From the NCBI GenBank assembly GCA_021740585.1, contig JAIOZM010000034.1, positions 1 through 41,991 on the forward strand: a stretch of 41,991 nt of DNA, in the 5' to 3' direction. Position numbers and translations under genes: made by a program. The DNA is from Bacteroidales bacterium. Lineage in GTDB: Bacteria; Bacteroidota; Bacteroidia; Bacteroidales; GCA-2748055. The first letter of the stretch is position 1, and each line of letters starts with the position of its first letter. Positions 25,825-34,099 of this stretch are shown in pieces. The notes below the pieces were generated by a model. It was not told the DNA's origin, did no database searches, and saw only the letters and a program-made list of their open reading frames with translations.

Positions 25825-25905
25825 TGTCCGGTAAAACTTATAATACCTAAAAAGATTGCTTCTCCGCCAGCTGGCGGAGAAGCAATCTCATATTTTTACC
25901 GGACA
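25825..25905. mobile_element. 81-bp miniature element with nested palindromes
   Basis: Outer inverted ends are TGTCCGGTAAAA (25825-25836) and TTTTACCGGACA (25894-25905). The centre is a perfect 36-bp palindrome (25853-25888) beginning AGATTGCTTCTCCGCCAG, which carries the same GATTGCTTC arm as the elements near 20 kb. It has MITE-like architecture and lies 40 bp before gmd. Confidence 0.75.
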
Positions 25906-25944
25906 CTAATGATTATATATACATATAAAATTAAAAATTAAAAT

Positions 25945-27075
25945 ATGAACAAAGTTGCATTAATAACCGGTATTACAGGGCAGGATGGCGCATATCTCGC
26001 CGAACTTCTTCTTAAAAAGGGCTATACCGTTCATGGAATAAAAAGACGTAGCTCTCTTTTTAATACAGAAAGAATAGACCATCTGTATCAGGATCCGCAT
26101 GAAAAAAACCCGAAATTCTTTCTCCATTATGGCGATCTTACCGACGCTACCAATCTAATTCGCATCGTTCAGGAAACCCAACCCGATGAAATTTATAATC
26201 TGGGTGCTCAAAGTCATGTGCAGGTTTCTTTTGAAACCCCTGAATATACAGCTAATACCGATGGCCTCGGAACCTTAAGAATTTTAGAAGCAATCCGACT
26301 CCTGGGTCTTGAGAAAAAGACCAAATTCTATCAGGCTTCAACCTCAGAATTATATGGTCTTGTGCAGGAAATTCCTCAAAAGGAAACCACTCCTTTTTAT
26401 CCAAGAAGTCCTTATGCTGTTGCCAAACTTTATGGTTACTGGATAGTAGTGAACTACCGCGAAGCCTATAATATTTATGCATGCAATGGCATTCTTTTTA
26501 ATCACGAATCGCCTCTCAGAGGAGAAACCTTTGTAACCAGAAAAATAACCCGGGCCGTTTCTCAGATAGTCATGGGACTTACCGAAAAATTATATCTTGG
26601 TAACCTGTCTGCAAAACGGGACTGGGGCCATGCCAAGGATTATGTAAGAGCAATGTATCTAATGCTTCAGCAGGATAAACCCGACGATTTTGTTGTAGCA
26701 ACAGGGGTTACCACAGAGGTACGTGAATTCGTAAGACTTGCCTTTAAAAGCGCCGGAATTATTGTTGAGTTCAAAGGAACGGGGGTTAAAGAAAAAGCCT
26801 ATATAAAAGAGCTTAAGAATTTACCCAAAGGCAATATCCTTGATTCCTCATGGATAGGAAAATGTGTGGTTGAAGTTGATCCCGGGTATTTCAGACCTAC
26901 AGAAGTGGAATTACTAATCGGAGACCCCGCAAAAGCAAAAGAAAAACTGGGCTGGGAACCCGAATATTCTCTGCAGGAATTGGTGGATGAAATGATTCAA
27001 AGTGATCTGAAATTGATGAAGAGGGAGAGGGATATGCTGGATCTGGGGCATGAGGTTATTCTATCCAGGGAATAA
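25945..27075 (+). CDS. gmd: GDP-mannose 4,6-dehydratase
   Basis: A 376-residue cytoplasmic extended short-chain dehydrogenase. The NADP site is [11 protein letters not shown] (8-18). The expected catalytic set is visible: Thr133 and Glu135 in ASTSELYG, Tyr157 and Lys161 in [28 protein letters not shown] and [13 protein letters not shown] are classic GMD blocks, and [22 protein letters not shown] closes the enzyme. Length is normal. It converts GDP-D-mannose to GDP-4-keto-6-deoxymannose, the substrate of the fucose synthase encoded about 1 kb downstream. Usually the two genes abut; here a repeat-flanked GxxExxY gene lies between, and repeat DNA starts right after the gmd stop codon. Confidence 0.97.
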   Translation: MNKVALITGITGQDGAYLAELLLKKGYTVHGIKRRSSLFNTERIDHLYQDPHEKNPKFFLHYGDLTDATNLIRIVQETQPDEIYNLGAQSHVQVSFETPEYTANTDGLGTLRILEAIRLLGLEKKTKFYQASTSELYGLVQEIPQKETTPFYPRSPYAVAKLYGYWIVVNYREAYNIYACNGILFNHESPLRGETFVTRKITRAVSQIVMGLTEKLYLGNLSAKRDWGHAKDYVRAMYLMLQQDKPDDFVVATGVTTEVREFVRLAFKSAGIIVEFKGTGVKEKAYIKELKNLPKGNILDSSWIGKCVVEVDPGYFRPTEVELLIGDPAKAKEKLGWEPEYSLQELVDEMIQSDLKLMKRERDMLDLGHEVILSRE

Positions 27076-27360
27076 AGAATACCACGGAGACACAGATGGC
27101 ACGGAGGAACACGGAGGAAAGGAAAGGGGGAGGGAGAGAGAAAGAGAGGGAGAACCACGGAGACACAGAGGGAACGGAGGAACACGGAGAAAAGAGGAAG
27201 AGAGATGGGGAGAGAGATGAGGAGAGAGGGAAAACCACGGAGACACAGAGGACACAGAGAATCACGGAGGTAAGGGAAAAAGTAAAAGAGGAAAGAAAGA
27301 GGGGGAAAGAGAGAGGGAAAAGGAGAGGAAGAACAACGCAGGCATTGAAGGCAGGGAGGA
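27076..27360 (+). repeat. CACGGAGACACAGAG polypurine repeat arm
   Basis: Starts right after the gmd stop. CCACGGAGACACAGAGG-type units occur at about 27081, 27154 and 27234, with GAACACGGAGGAA units and long GGGAGAGAGAAAGAGAGGG runs between. The plus strand is almost all purine for about 280 bp. The first 20 bases (27077-27096) are perfectly inverted at 28038-28057. Confidence 0.85.
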
Positions 27361-27399
27361 GGTATATAAGAAATCCTGAAAAACACATTGAATAAGAAA

Positions 27400-27810
27400 A
27401 TGATTACACAAAAATATATAAATGAAATTTCTTTTAAGATAATTGGTTGCGCTATTGAGGTTCATAAACAACTTGGTCCGGGATTATTAGAATCTGTTTA
27501 CGAAACTTGTTTAATTGATGAAATAAGAAATGCTGGCTTGGATGTTCAATCACAAGTAAATTTTCCAATAAGTTATAAGGGGAAGGAGTTGGGAAGTAAC
27601 TTAAAGCTCGATTTATTAGTTGAAAATTTAATTATTGTTGAATTAAAAGCTGTAGAGCTTATGATTCCCTTGTATAAAGCTCAACTTTTATCATATTTGA
27701 AACTTACAGGTATGCCTAAAGGATTACTTATTAATTTTAACAGCAATAACATTAAAAAACAATTAGTCTCCATGGTCACAGAGGAATTTGCAAACTTGCC
27801 CCCAGAATAA
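27400..27810 (+). CDS. GxxExxY protein (TIGR04256-type, PD-(D/E)xK-like)
   Basis: 136 residues from ATG 27400; a TTG four codons upstream is less likely. It carries the name motif GLLESVY (28-34) after HKQLGPG. Residues LKLDLLVENLIIVELKAVE (69-87) give Asp71 and Glu81-x-Lys83, the pattern of PD-(D/E)xK nuclease folds, and LLSYLKLTGMPKGLLINF follows. The family is widespread, often multicopy, and of unknown function. A small nuclease-like role is inferred from the fold pattern. The gene lies between gmd and fcl within inverted CACGGAG arms, so it is a later arrival in a sugar-nucleotide operon rather than a member of the pathway. Confidence 0.88.
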   Translation: MITQKYINEISFKIIGCAIEVHKQLGPGLLESVYETCLIDEIRNAGLDVQSQVNFPISYKGKELGSNLKLDLLVENLIIVELKAVELMIPLYKAQLLSYLKLTGMPKGLLINFNSNNIKKQLVSMVTEEFANLPPE

Positions 27811-28080
27811 TCTCCGTAGCCCTCCGTGCCCTCCATAGTTAATCTTTTAAATTAGAACATATCATGATCAATAACGACTCTAAAACACTCTGTGCTCCTC
27901 TGTGTCCTCTGTGTCCTCTGTGTCCTCCGTGTCTCCGTGTCTCCGTAGTATTCCCCCTTGCATCCATAGTTAATCTCAAAAATTCAACCCCATGACATTA
28001 AACATAACTCCAAAAACCTCCGTGCTCCTCCGTGGTCTCTGTGTCTCCGTGGTATTCCTTTCCCCGTGTCTCCATAGTTA
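27811..28080 (-). repeat. CTCCGTG polypyrimidine repeat arm, inverted copy
   Basis: Three units in inverse orientation to 27076-27360. Each ends in TCCATAGTTAATC followed by an A-rich spacer of about 40 bp. The middle unit has four CTCTGTGTC-like repeats. It ends 18 bp before the fcl start codon. Confidence 0.85.
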
Positions 28081-28098
28081 ATCCCTAAAAAACTTAAA

Positions 28099-29205
28099 AT
28101 GATCAAGAAAACCTCCAAAATATACATCGCCGGCCACACAGGCCTCGTAGGCTCCGCCCTAACCAGAAACCTCCAAAAACATGGCTACAACAACCTCGTC
28201 TTCAGAACCATTGAAGAGCTCAACCTCATGGACTATAACGCCGTGGAAGCCTTCTTTATGTCAGAAAAGCCCGAATACGTAATACTCGCAGCCGCTAAAG
28301 TCGGTGGAATCATTGCAAACAATGTTTACCGGGCAGACTTCATTTATCAGAATATTCAAATCCAGAATAACGTTATTTTCCATTGCCATAAATACGGCGT
28401 TAAAAAATTGGTTTTCCTTGGCAGCTCTTGTATTTATCCTAAAAACGCGCCTCAACCTTTAAAGGAAGACTCTTTACTTACTTCCGACCTGGAATACACC
28501 AATGAGCCTTATGCCATTGCCAAAATCGCAGGAATCAAGATGTGCGAATCTTTCAATCTTCAATACGGGACCAACTTTATCTCGGTAATGCCAACCAATC
28601 TTTTCGGACCCAATGATAATTTTGATCTTGAAAAATCACATGTTCTACCGGCCGTTATCAGAAAACTCCATCTTGGTAAATGTCTGGAAAATAATGATAT
28701 GAATGCCATACGTAATGACCTGAATAAATTCCCAATAGAAGGGATTGACGGAAAAGCGGAAGAAAAAGATATTCTGGGAAAATTATCGAAATACGGAGTA
28801 AAAAAACAGAACGAAAATGTGAGTGTAGAATTTTGGGGAACAGGAAAACCAAAAAGAGAGTTTTTGCATTCCGATGATCTTGCCGATGCGGTAATCTATA
28901 TATTTGAAAACCTCAATTTCGAAGACCTGGTTGAAGATAAATCCCTTTTCTCTCAGGAAGTGAAAAACATCAAAAACACCCACATAAACATTGGCCGCGG
29001 AACAGATATCACCATCAAAAATCTGGTTGAAATGATCTCAAAAATAGTCGGCTATTCCGGAAAAATAGAATGGGACAGCTCCAAACCCGATGGCACCAGT
29101 CAAAAATTAATGGACGTGAGTAAGCTGAACAAACTGGGGTGGAAGGAAAAGCTGGGGCTGGAAGAGGGAATTCGGCTGGTTTATGGGGAGTATTGTGGGG
29201 AGTGA
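28099..29205 (+). CDS. fcl: GDP-L-fucose synthase
   Basis: A 368-residue cytoplasmic extended SDR enzyme. The NADP site is IYIAGHTGLVGSAL (8-21). The active site shows GSSCIYP (108-114, Ser109 and Cys111) with Tyr138 and Lys142 in EPYAIAKIAG. PTNLFGPNDNFD and GTGKPKREFLHSDDLADA are family blocks. It epimerises and reduces the product of Gmd to GDP-L-fucose. It is about 50 residues longer than the E. coli enzyme because of a charged insertion at about 195-250, known in many Bacteroidota versions. The TGA stop overlaps the first bases of a perfect hairpin repeat at 29204-29230. Confidence 0.96.
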   Translation: MIKKTSKIYIAGHTGLVGSALTRNLQKHGYNNLVFRTIEELNLMDYNAVEAFFMSEKPEYVILAAAKVGGIIANNVYRADFIYQNIQIQNNVIFHCHKYGVKKLVFLGSSCIYPKNAPQPLKEDSLLTSDLEYTNEPYAIAKIAGIKMCESFNLQYGTNFISVMPTNLFGPNDNFDLEKSHVLPAVIRKLHLGKCLENNDMNAIRNDLNKFPIEGIDGKAEEKDILGKLSKYGVKKQNENVSVEFWGTGKPKREFLHSDDLADAVIYIFENLNFEDLVEDKSLFSQEVKNIKNTHINIGRGTDITIKNLVEMISKIVGYSGKIEWDSSKPDGTSQKLMDVSKLNKLGWKEKLGLEEGIRLVYGEYCGE

Positions 29206-29230
29206 GTCCTTCGCCAAAGGCTAAGGACTC
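29204..29230 (+). repeat. Hairpin repeat overlapping the fcl stop codon
   Basis: GAGTCCTTCGCCAAAGGCTA plus AGGACTC folds with GAGTCCTT/AAGGACTC and GCC/GGC pairs around AAA. A sister copy overlaps the stop of the ATPase gene at 30863. There is no T-run, so it acts as an mRNA 3' structure rather than a clear terminator. Confidence 0.8.
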
Positions 29231-29657
29231 CGAGGGTTTGGTGGTGTGCTTATGTGCTAGTGTGCTGGTGGTGCGAACCGTTGGACTTATTACCTTAGGG
29301 GTTATCTGTGTAATCTGCTTAATCCCTTTAATCTGAGTTCTGACTTTTTTGTTGGCGTTGGGGGTTTTAGGTTGGACGTTCTGGATTGCGGGCCTAGGTT
29401 CCTGAGCCTGCGGTCCCTGAGTGGTTGGTGAGCCTGTCGAACTACTTGCCGAACAGTCGAAGGGTCGATGGATTACCCTGGGAAGGGAAGGCGGCAAGTT
29501 TGTGTAATTTGAAAGCCAGGCTTACAATATGCACAGTTAAATTCAAGGACATAATGGTGTTAACAAGCTAATGAAATAGATTCAGCATAAATTCGACTTT
29601 ATAGTTTTCGTTCTCAAAATTTAAATCTCACTAATTAAGCTTTCTTTTTATTATAAA
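29231..29657. repeat. Mixed dispersed repeats upstream of the ATPase gene
   Basis: Up to about 29490: a GGTTTGGTGGTGTGC tail shared with 30890, a TCTGTGTAATCTGCTTAATC unit (29310) shared with 30905 and 31207, and CCTGAGCCTGCGGTCC and TGAGCCTGTCGAAC units of the family also at 30980 and 40330. From 29500 to 29657 nothing is recognised. Confidence 0.7.
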
Positions 29658-29696
29658 TGTATGTATATTTGCAATTGAATTATAAATATACATACA
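29658..29696 (+). promoter_or_regulatory. Promoter and 13-bp perfect inverted repeat before the ATPase
   Basis: TATATTTG at 29664-29671 fits the -7 consensus. It lies inside the left arm TGTATGTATATTT (29658-29670), whose exact inverse AAATATACATACA (29684-29696) abuts the ATG. This could be an operator over the promoter or an mRNA stem hiding the start codon. Confidence 0.6.
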
Positions 29697-30863
29697 ATGT
29701 ACATAACTCGAAAGATTGAATCTTACCTGAAAAGGATGATAAGGCAATTCCCGATTCTTTCTATAACCGGTCCACGACAATCGGGTAAAACTACTTTATT
29801 AAAAAGCCTTTTTCCTGAGTTTAAATATTACAATCTGGAACGTCCCGACTACAGGGAATTGATATTGTCTGATCCGGTAGGATTTTTAAAATCGGCGGGG
29901 GCAGGAATTATTTTTGATGAGGCTCAGAACATCCCGGAGCTGTTTAGTTATATTCAAGTTATTTCAGATGAGCGTGGTACTCCGGGTCAATATATTTTGT
30001 CGGGCTCTCAGAGTTTCCTGATGAATGAGCAAATTTCACAATCTCTGGCAGGAAGAGTGCATATCAGTCATTTGTTCCCTTTCGACATAACAGAACTGCC
30101 TGACGATGCTGCATCTGACTTTAAAAAAGCAATTTGGAATGGTTTTTATCCCCGATTATACAAATCATATATCCTACCTACCGACTTTTATCCATCCTAT
30201 TTGCAAACTTATATTGAGCGCGATGTTCGCTCATTAAAAAATATTGGGAATCTGAATACTTTTTCGCGTTTTTTAGGCTTGTGTGCGGGTCGTATAGGAC
30301 AGGTGCTCAACTTATCTTCTTTGGCGAATGATACCGGTATAACTGTGAATACAGCAAAGGCATGGCTGTCATTATTAGAATCGAGCTTCATTCTTTTTCA
30401 GCTACAGCCCTATCACAAAAATTACAGCAAGAGATTAATTAAATCCCCTAAAATATATTTTTACGATACAGGCCTCGCGTGTTCCATGCTTAGAATTACG
30501 AATCCTGAGATGATAGAAACGCATTATCTTTATGGATTGTTATTTGAAAACCTGGCTATAAGTGAAATAGTTAAATCCCAACATCATTTAGGCAAACCAG
30601 CAAAAGCATATTATTGGAGAGAAAGTAATGGAGTGGAAATTGATTGCATTCTTGAATTGGAAAATGACCGGATTATGGCCCTTGAAATAAAAGGGGGTGA
30701 AAGCTTTTCCAAAGATTATCTTAAAAACCTGAAGAACTTTCCCGGAAATAATGATAGCCTGATTAAAAAGCTCATATACGCAGGTAAAAGTTCTTCAGAT
30801 ATTTCCGGAGTTAGCCTGATTGGGTGGAAGGATTTTGGTGGGTTTTTGGGGGAGATTGGGTAG
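29697..30863 (+). CDS. AAA_14 / DUF4143 family ATPase
   Basis: 388 residues. Walker A is GPRQSGKT (25-32), Walker B IIFDEAQ (71-77), sensor-like LSGSQSF (101-107), then YIERDVRSL. The C-terminal DUF4143 domain contains a winged-helix-like stretch (LANDTGITVNTAKAWLSLLESS) and WRESNGVEIDCILE ... ALEIKGG, a PD-(D/E)xK-like pattern. The family is common, multicopy and unassigned in prokaryotes; defence or toxin-antitoxin-like roles have been suggested without proof. The gene is single, flanked by dispersed repeats in one orientation, and its TAG stop overlaps a hairpin repeat identical in design to the one at the end of fcl. Confidence 0.9.
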   Translation: MYITRKIESYLKRMIRQFPILSITGPRQSGKTTLLKSLFPEFKYYNLERPDYRELILSDPVGFLKSAGAGIIFDEAQNIPELFSYIQVISDERGTPGQYILSGSQSFLMNEQISQSLAGRVHISHLFPFDITELPDDAASDFKKAIWNGFYPRLYKSYILPTDFYPSYLQTYIERDVRSLKNIGNLNTFSRFLGLCAGRIGQVLNLSSLANDTGITVNTAKAWLSLLESSFILFQLQPYHKNYSKRLIKSPKIYFYDTGLACSMLRITNPEMIETHYLYGLLFENLAISEIVKSQHHLGKPAKAYYWRESNGVEIDCILELENDRIMALEIKGGESFSKDYLKNLKNFPGNNDSLIKKLIYAGKSSSDISGVSLIGWKDFGGFLGEIG

Positions 30864-30889
30864 TCTCCTTCGCCAAAGGCTACGGAGAC
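30863..30889 (+). repeat. Hairpin repeat overlapping the ATPase stop codon
   Basis: GTCTCCTTCGCCAAAGGCTA plus CGGAGAC; same loop and inner stem as 29204-29230 with a compensated outer stem (GTCTCC/GGAGAC). The paired changes argue for selection on structure. Confidence 0.8.
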
Positions 30890-31258
30890 CGATGGTTTGG
30901 TCTTATCTGTGTAATCTGGTTAATCCGAGCCCAGGGCTGCGCTACGCTTCACCTCTGGACTGGGTGATTGCGGGCGATTAGGTTCCTGAGCCTGAGGTCC
31001 TTGAGCTTGTCGAAGGGCCGAAGGATGGCCTTTTATTTTCATTCGTTATATCAGCATAGGGCTTCACCCTATGCTGGGTGATTACGGGCCGTTGGCCCTT
31101 GATTCTCATGCGTTGCATCTGCCCAGGGCTATGCTTCGCTTCACTCTGGATTCAGATGATGCGGGCATTCAGCCCTCTATTCTTATGCGAATATCAATCT
31201 TGGGTTGGCGCAATCTGTGCAATCATATTAATCCCTTTAATCCAGATTCCGACTTTTT
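30890..31258. repeat. Mixed dispersed repeats between convergent genes
   Basis: TCTGTGTAATCTGGTTAATC units (30905, 31207), CCCAGGGCTGCGCTACGCTT and CCCAGGGCTATGCTTCGCTT units (30931, 31121), a CAGCATAGGGC/GCCCTATGCTG-like dyad near 31052, and a CTGAGCTTGTCGAAGGG unit (30998). No gene is present, and no terminator is clear for either convergent gene. Confidence 0.75.
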
Positions 31259-31263
31259 CCAAA

Positions 31264-34017
31264 CTACCTCCCCTTAAGCACCTTACCCAAACTTAGTCCT
31301 CCTCCACTCTTCACCCTCAAGGCATAATACCCTTCTTCAATATCCGAAATATTAATACTGGCATTCTTCTCGAATGGCTGTGCACTTTTTACCAATCGCC
31401 CGGCCAGATCGAATAATTCTATGCTCTGAATCGTAGTCGGGCTGTCTATAAAAAGCCGGTCGGTGGCTGGATTGGGGTAGAGGGTAATTTCTGAGTTGCT
31501 GAATGTTTGTCTGGTATCAGTTGCCAATTCGGGCTTAGTAAATTGCTTGGTAGTATATAACCTGTATTCTCCCGGCACCAGATTAATCGGTGCGTTCACA
31601 TCGCTGACATCCAGACTGGTGCCTGTAAAATATTCGTACCACATTCCTGTTTTGCTGAAATTAGGCGAAATACTCCCGTTAACCACATCGAAATTTCCGA
31701 TTATTCTAACATCCATATCGGTATGATTTAGCTCTATCCGCTTAAGTGCCGACGATACAGATATTGTATAATTATCGGTTGAAAAAGCCGGTTCATTCCA
31801 TTTCAGTTTATTTAGTTCAGAATATACCTGGCGGACTCTCTTCCTCGAGTTATAATAATCCCAGCGAATAGGCTTATTCCCTACCCTGCCGTTAAAATCG
31901 ATAGAAAAGTCGTATCCCATTTCGCCAAATTGCCAGATCATTTTTGGTCCGGGAATGCTAATAAAAAAGGCTGCTGCCAGCTCAATCCTTCCCAAAGCTG
32001 TCTCTGTTTCTTTAATATTATAGTCGCCACTCCCATTACCGTAAAGAATGTTCTTCACCATAAGTCTTTCTTCATCGTGACTTTCCATATATCCAACCAA
32101 ATTAGGATCGTTCCAGCCGCGCGCTTTATAGGATACCCATCCGAAATCAGACTTCCCGCTGTCGTGCCAGCCCATGGTTGCCTCATTATAATTGTAATTT
32201 ATGTTTCCCCACACCATCATACCGTAATCGGCCAATACCTTTTCTTCATTATTTGGAGCAAAGTGCTCCAGAATAACATAGGCATCGGGATTGACGCTCC
32301 AAATAGCATCCGACATTCTTTTTAGAATGGCTATTCTGGATGCATCGTATGAACTCCCGTCGCCGGGTGTATTGGTAAAGCCTTTGGTAAAGTCGAAGCG
32401 GAATCCGTCCAGCCTGAATTCATTCATCCAGTAGGCATTTACCCTATCGATAAATTTTTTGGTGTCGAGGCTCTCATGATTGAAATCATATCCCCATGAA
32501 TAAGCTGTATTTGGTGAACTCACATTATACCAGGGATTATCGCTGGCAGGCTTGTTGGTTGCACTATTCCAGTACAACTGAACCAGTGGAGATTGTCCGT
32601 AAGAGTGATTTAATACCATGTCCATAATAACTGCTATTCCACGGTTGTGACAGGAGTCAATAAATTCTTTAAGATCGTTTGCCGGACCATAATATTTGTC
32701 GACGGCAAAATAAAAGGACGGATTATAACCCCAGCTTTCGTTTCCTTCAAATTCATTGAAAGGCATCAATTCAATGGCATTAACTCCAAGTGAACTGAAG
32801 TAATTTAAGGTGTCGGTTAGGGTTTTCCAGTCGTGGGCCGCAATAAAATCTCTGAGAAGAAGTTCGTAAATAACCAGATTATCCTGACCGGGAGCTGTAA
32901 AACTGTCTCCAGACCACTGATATTCTGGCTTATTCGTTTGTAATACTGATGTAATTCCGGTTGTAAATTGGGCGGGATATTCTTTTAAATCAGGATAGGT
33001 GACATCAGAAATGTATTTATCGTTCCATGGATCCAGAACTTTTTCGCTATATGGATCGGCGATTGTTAATTCTCCATCAACCAAATATTGATAGGCGTAT
33101 TCTTCACCTGCCATAAGTCCTGTGAGTTCAAGCCAGAACGTGCCATTGTCATTTTTCATGCGGTATACTGAAGAGGGCGTCCATGCATTAAAGTCACCTA
33201 TTATGAATACATGTTCTTTCCCCGGAGCATAGAGGGCAAGGATTCCTGAAGTTGCACTTGTTTGATTGAAGCCCTCAACGGATCCGCCGGGAAGACTTTC
33301 TGTTACTGCATCGGCCAGAATATGAATAAATACCGAGTCGTATACTATTTCTGTTGTATTATCTGCTTTAACTTTCGCCCAATAATCGCCTGAATTGGGA
33401 AAGTTAAAAGTGTGAGTCAGAAAGCTTCCACTTACTGTTTTTACCTCACTATCGTTGAGATATAAGGTCATGTTTGCAACATCGCTTGCGGCGGCTTCAA
33501 ATAAAATGTCGGTACTCTTTGTCGTTAAAAGATTTTTCGCTGGACTAACAATAGAGACTTGAAGACCGGGTTCATAAATTTCAACAAAAATATCTTTGCC
33601 ATCGGCTTCTTTACACTCGAGGTAGGAGCCGCCAACGGTTACGCCGCTTCTTAATACAAAAGCGAGACTTGTAATTACCGTTTCTTCCGAAACAGAATAA
33701 TATTCTCTTGGATTAGGAGATATTGTAATTTGGTAAAGATCTGTACCTATTCTGCTTAGCTTTGTCTCAGGAGAATTAACCCCCCAGTTAGTCTGCACAT
33801 ATTTCCAGTCGCTGGTTCCGGAACTTTCAGCTGTCAATACGCCGGTATGCACATAAACGTCGCCGGTATAGCCCATAAGATTGCCGGAGCCCTTGCTGAC
33901 ATCGAAGGTTACCGTCACCTCATCGGTATCGACGGGTAAAGCAGGATTACTACTTGCTACCTGAGCGCTAATATTAAGGCTTATGACCAGTGAGGCCAGA
34001 ACTAAAAAATATTTCAT
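31264..34017 (-). CDS. Surface alpha-amylase family enzyme (GH13) with T9SS sorting domain
   Basis: 917 residues from ATG 34017, which opens the signal peptide MKYFLVLASLVISLNISAQ; the in-frame ATG 57 bp upstream overlaps a hairpin and is unlikely. There is an N-terminal beta domain (about 20-140), an Ig-like domain (about 145-235) and a CBM48/E-set-like domain (VFIIGDFNAWTPSS ... YAYQYLVDGE). The GH13 barrel follows: VIYELLLRDF, VIMDMVLNHSYG, DGFRFDFTKGF (nucleophile Asp about 542), VILEHFAPN (acid/base Glu about 584) and YMESHDEER (Asp about 648). The C-terminus is a type A T9SS domain (LYPNPATDRLFI ... KVLKGR). It should cut alpha-1,4-glucan at the cell surface for the SusCD pair. Confidence 0.93.
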   Translation of the reverse strand: MKYFLVLASLVISLNISAQVASSNPALPVDTDEVTVTFDVSKGSGNLMGYTGDVYVHTGVLTAESSGTSDWKYVQTNWGVNSPETKLSRIGTDLYQITISPNPREYYSVSEETVITSLAFVLRSGVTVGGSYLECKEADGKDIFVEIYEPGLQVSIVSPAKNLLTTKSTDILFEAAASDVANMTLYLNDSEVKTVSGSFLTHTFNFPNSGDYWAKVKADNTTEIVYDSVFIHILADAVTESLPGGSVEGFNQTSATSGILALYAPGKEHVFIIGDFNAWTPSSVYRMKNDNGTFWLELTGLMAGEEYAYQYLVDGELTIADPYSEKVLDPWNDKYISDVTYPDLKEYPAQFTTGITSVLQTNKPEYQWSGDSFTAPGQDNLVIYELLLRDFIAAHDWKTLTDTLNYFSSLGVNAIELMPFNEFEGNESWGYNPSFYFAVDKYYGPANDLKEFIDSCHNRGIAVIMDMVLNHSYGQSPLVQLYWNSATNKPASDNPWYNVSSPNTAYSWGYDFNHESLDTKKFIDRVNAYWMNEFRLDGFRFDFTKGFTNTPGDGSSYDASRIAILKRMSDAIWSVNPDAYVILEHFAPNNEEKVLADYGMMVWGNINYNYNEATMGWHDSGKSDFGWVSYKARGWNDPNLVGYMESHDEERLMVKNILYGNGSGDYNIKETETALGRIELAAAFFISIPGPKMIWQFGEMGYDFSIDFNGRVGNKPIRWDYYNSRKRVRQVYSELNKLKWNEPAFSTDNYTISVSSALKRIELNHTDMDVRIIGNFDVVNGSISPNFSKTGMWYEYFTGTSLDVSDVNAPINLVPGEYRLYTTKQFTKPELATDTRQTFSNSEITLYPNPATDRLFIDSPTTIQSIELFDLAGRLVKSAQPFEKNASINISDIEEGYYALRVKSGGGLSLGKVLKGR

Positions 34018-34055
34018 AATGGGAGTTTTATTCTGTTTCTGATAAAAATAATAAA

Positions 34056-34080
34056 AGGGTGTACAATTTTGCACACCCCT
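34056..34080 (-). terminator. Hairpin between susE/F and the amylase gene
   Basis: On the minus strand AGGGGTGTGCAAAATTG and TACACCCTTTT form a 10-bp stem with one wobble and an AA loop, followed by TTTTATTATTTTTATC. It lies 20 bp after the susE/F stop and about 40 bp before the amylase start, so it may terminate most transcripts or mark a processing site. Confidence 0.65.
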
Positions 34081-34099
34081 TTAATATATAACTATTTAA

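Noticed and set aside
27061-27395. Charged or Ser/Pro/Leu-rich small proteins in the CACGGAG region
   Set aside because: They arise from the purine/pyrimidine repeat in every frame.
29015-29497. Minus-strand 160-codon Pro/Thr-rich frame
   Set aside because: It runs antisense over the fcl end and through dispersed repeats, with no start signal.
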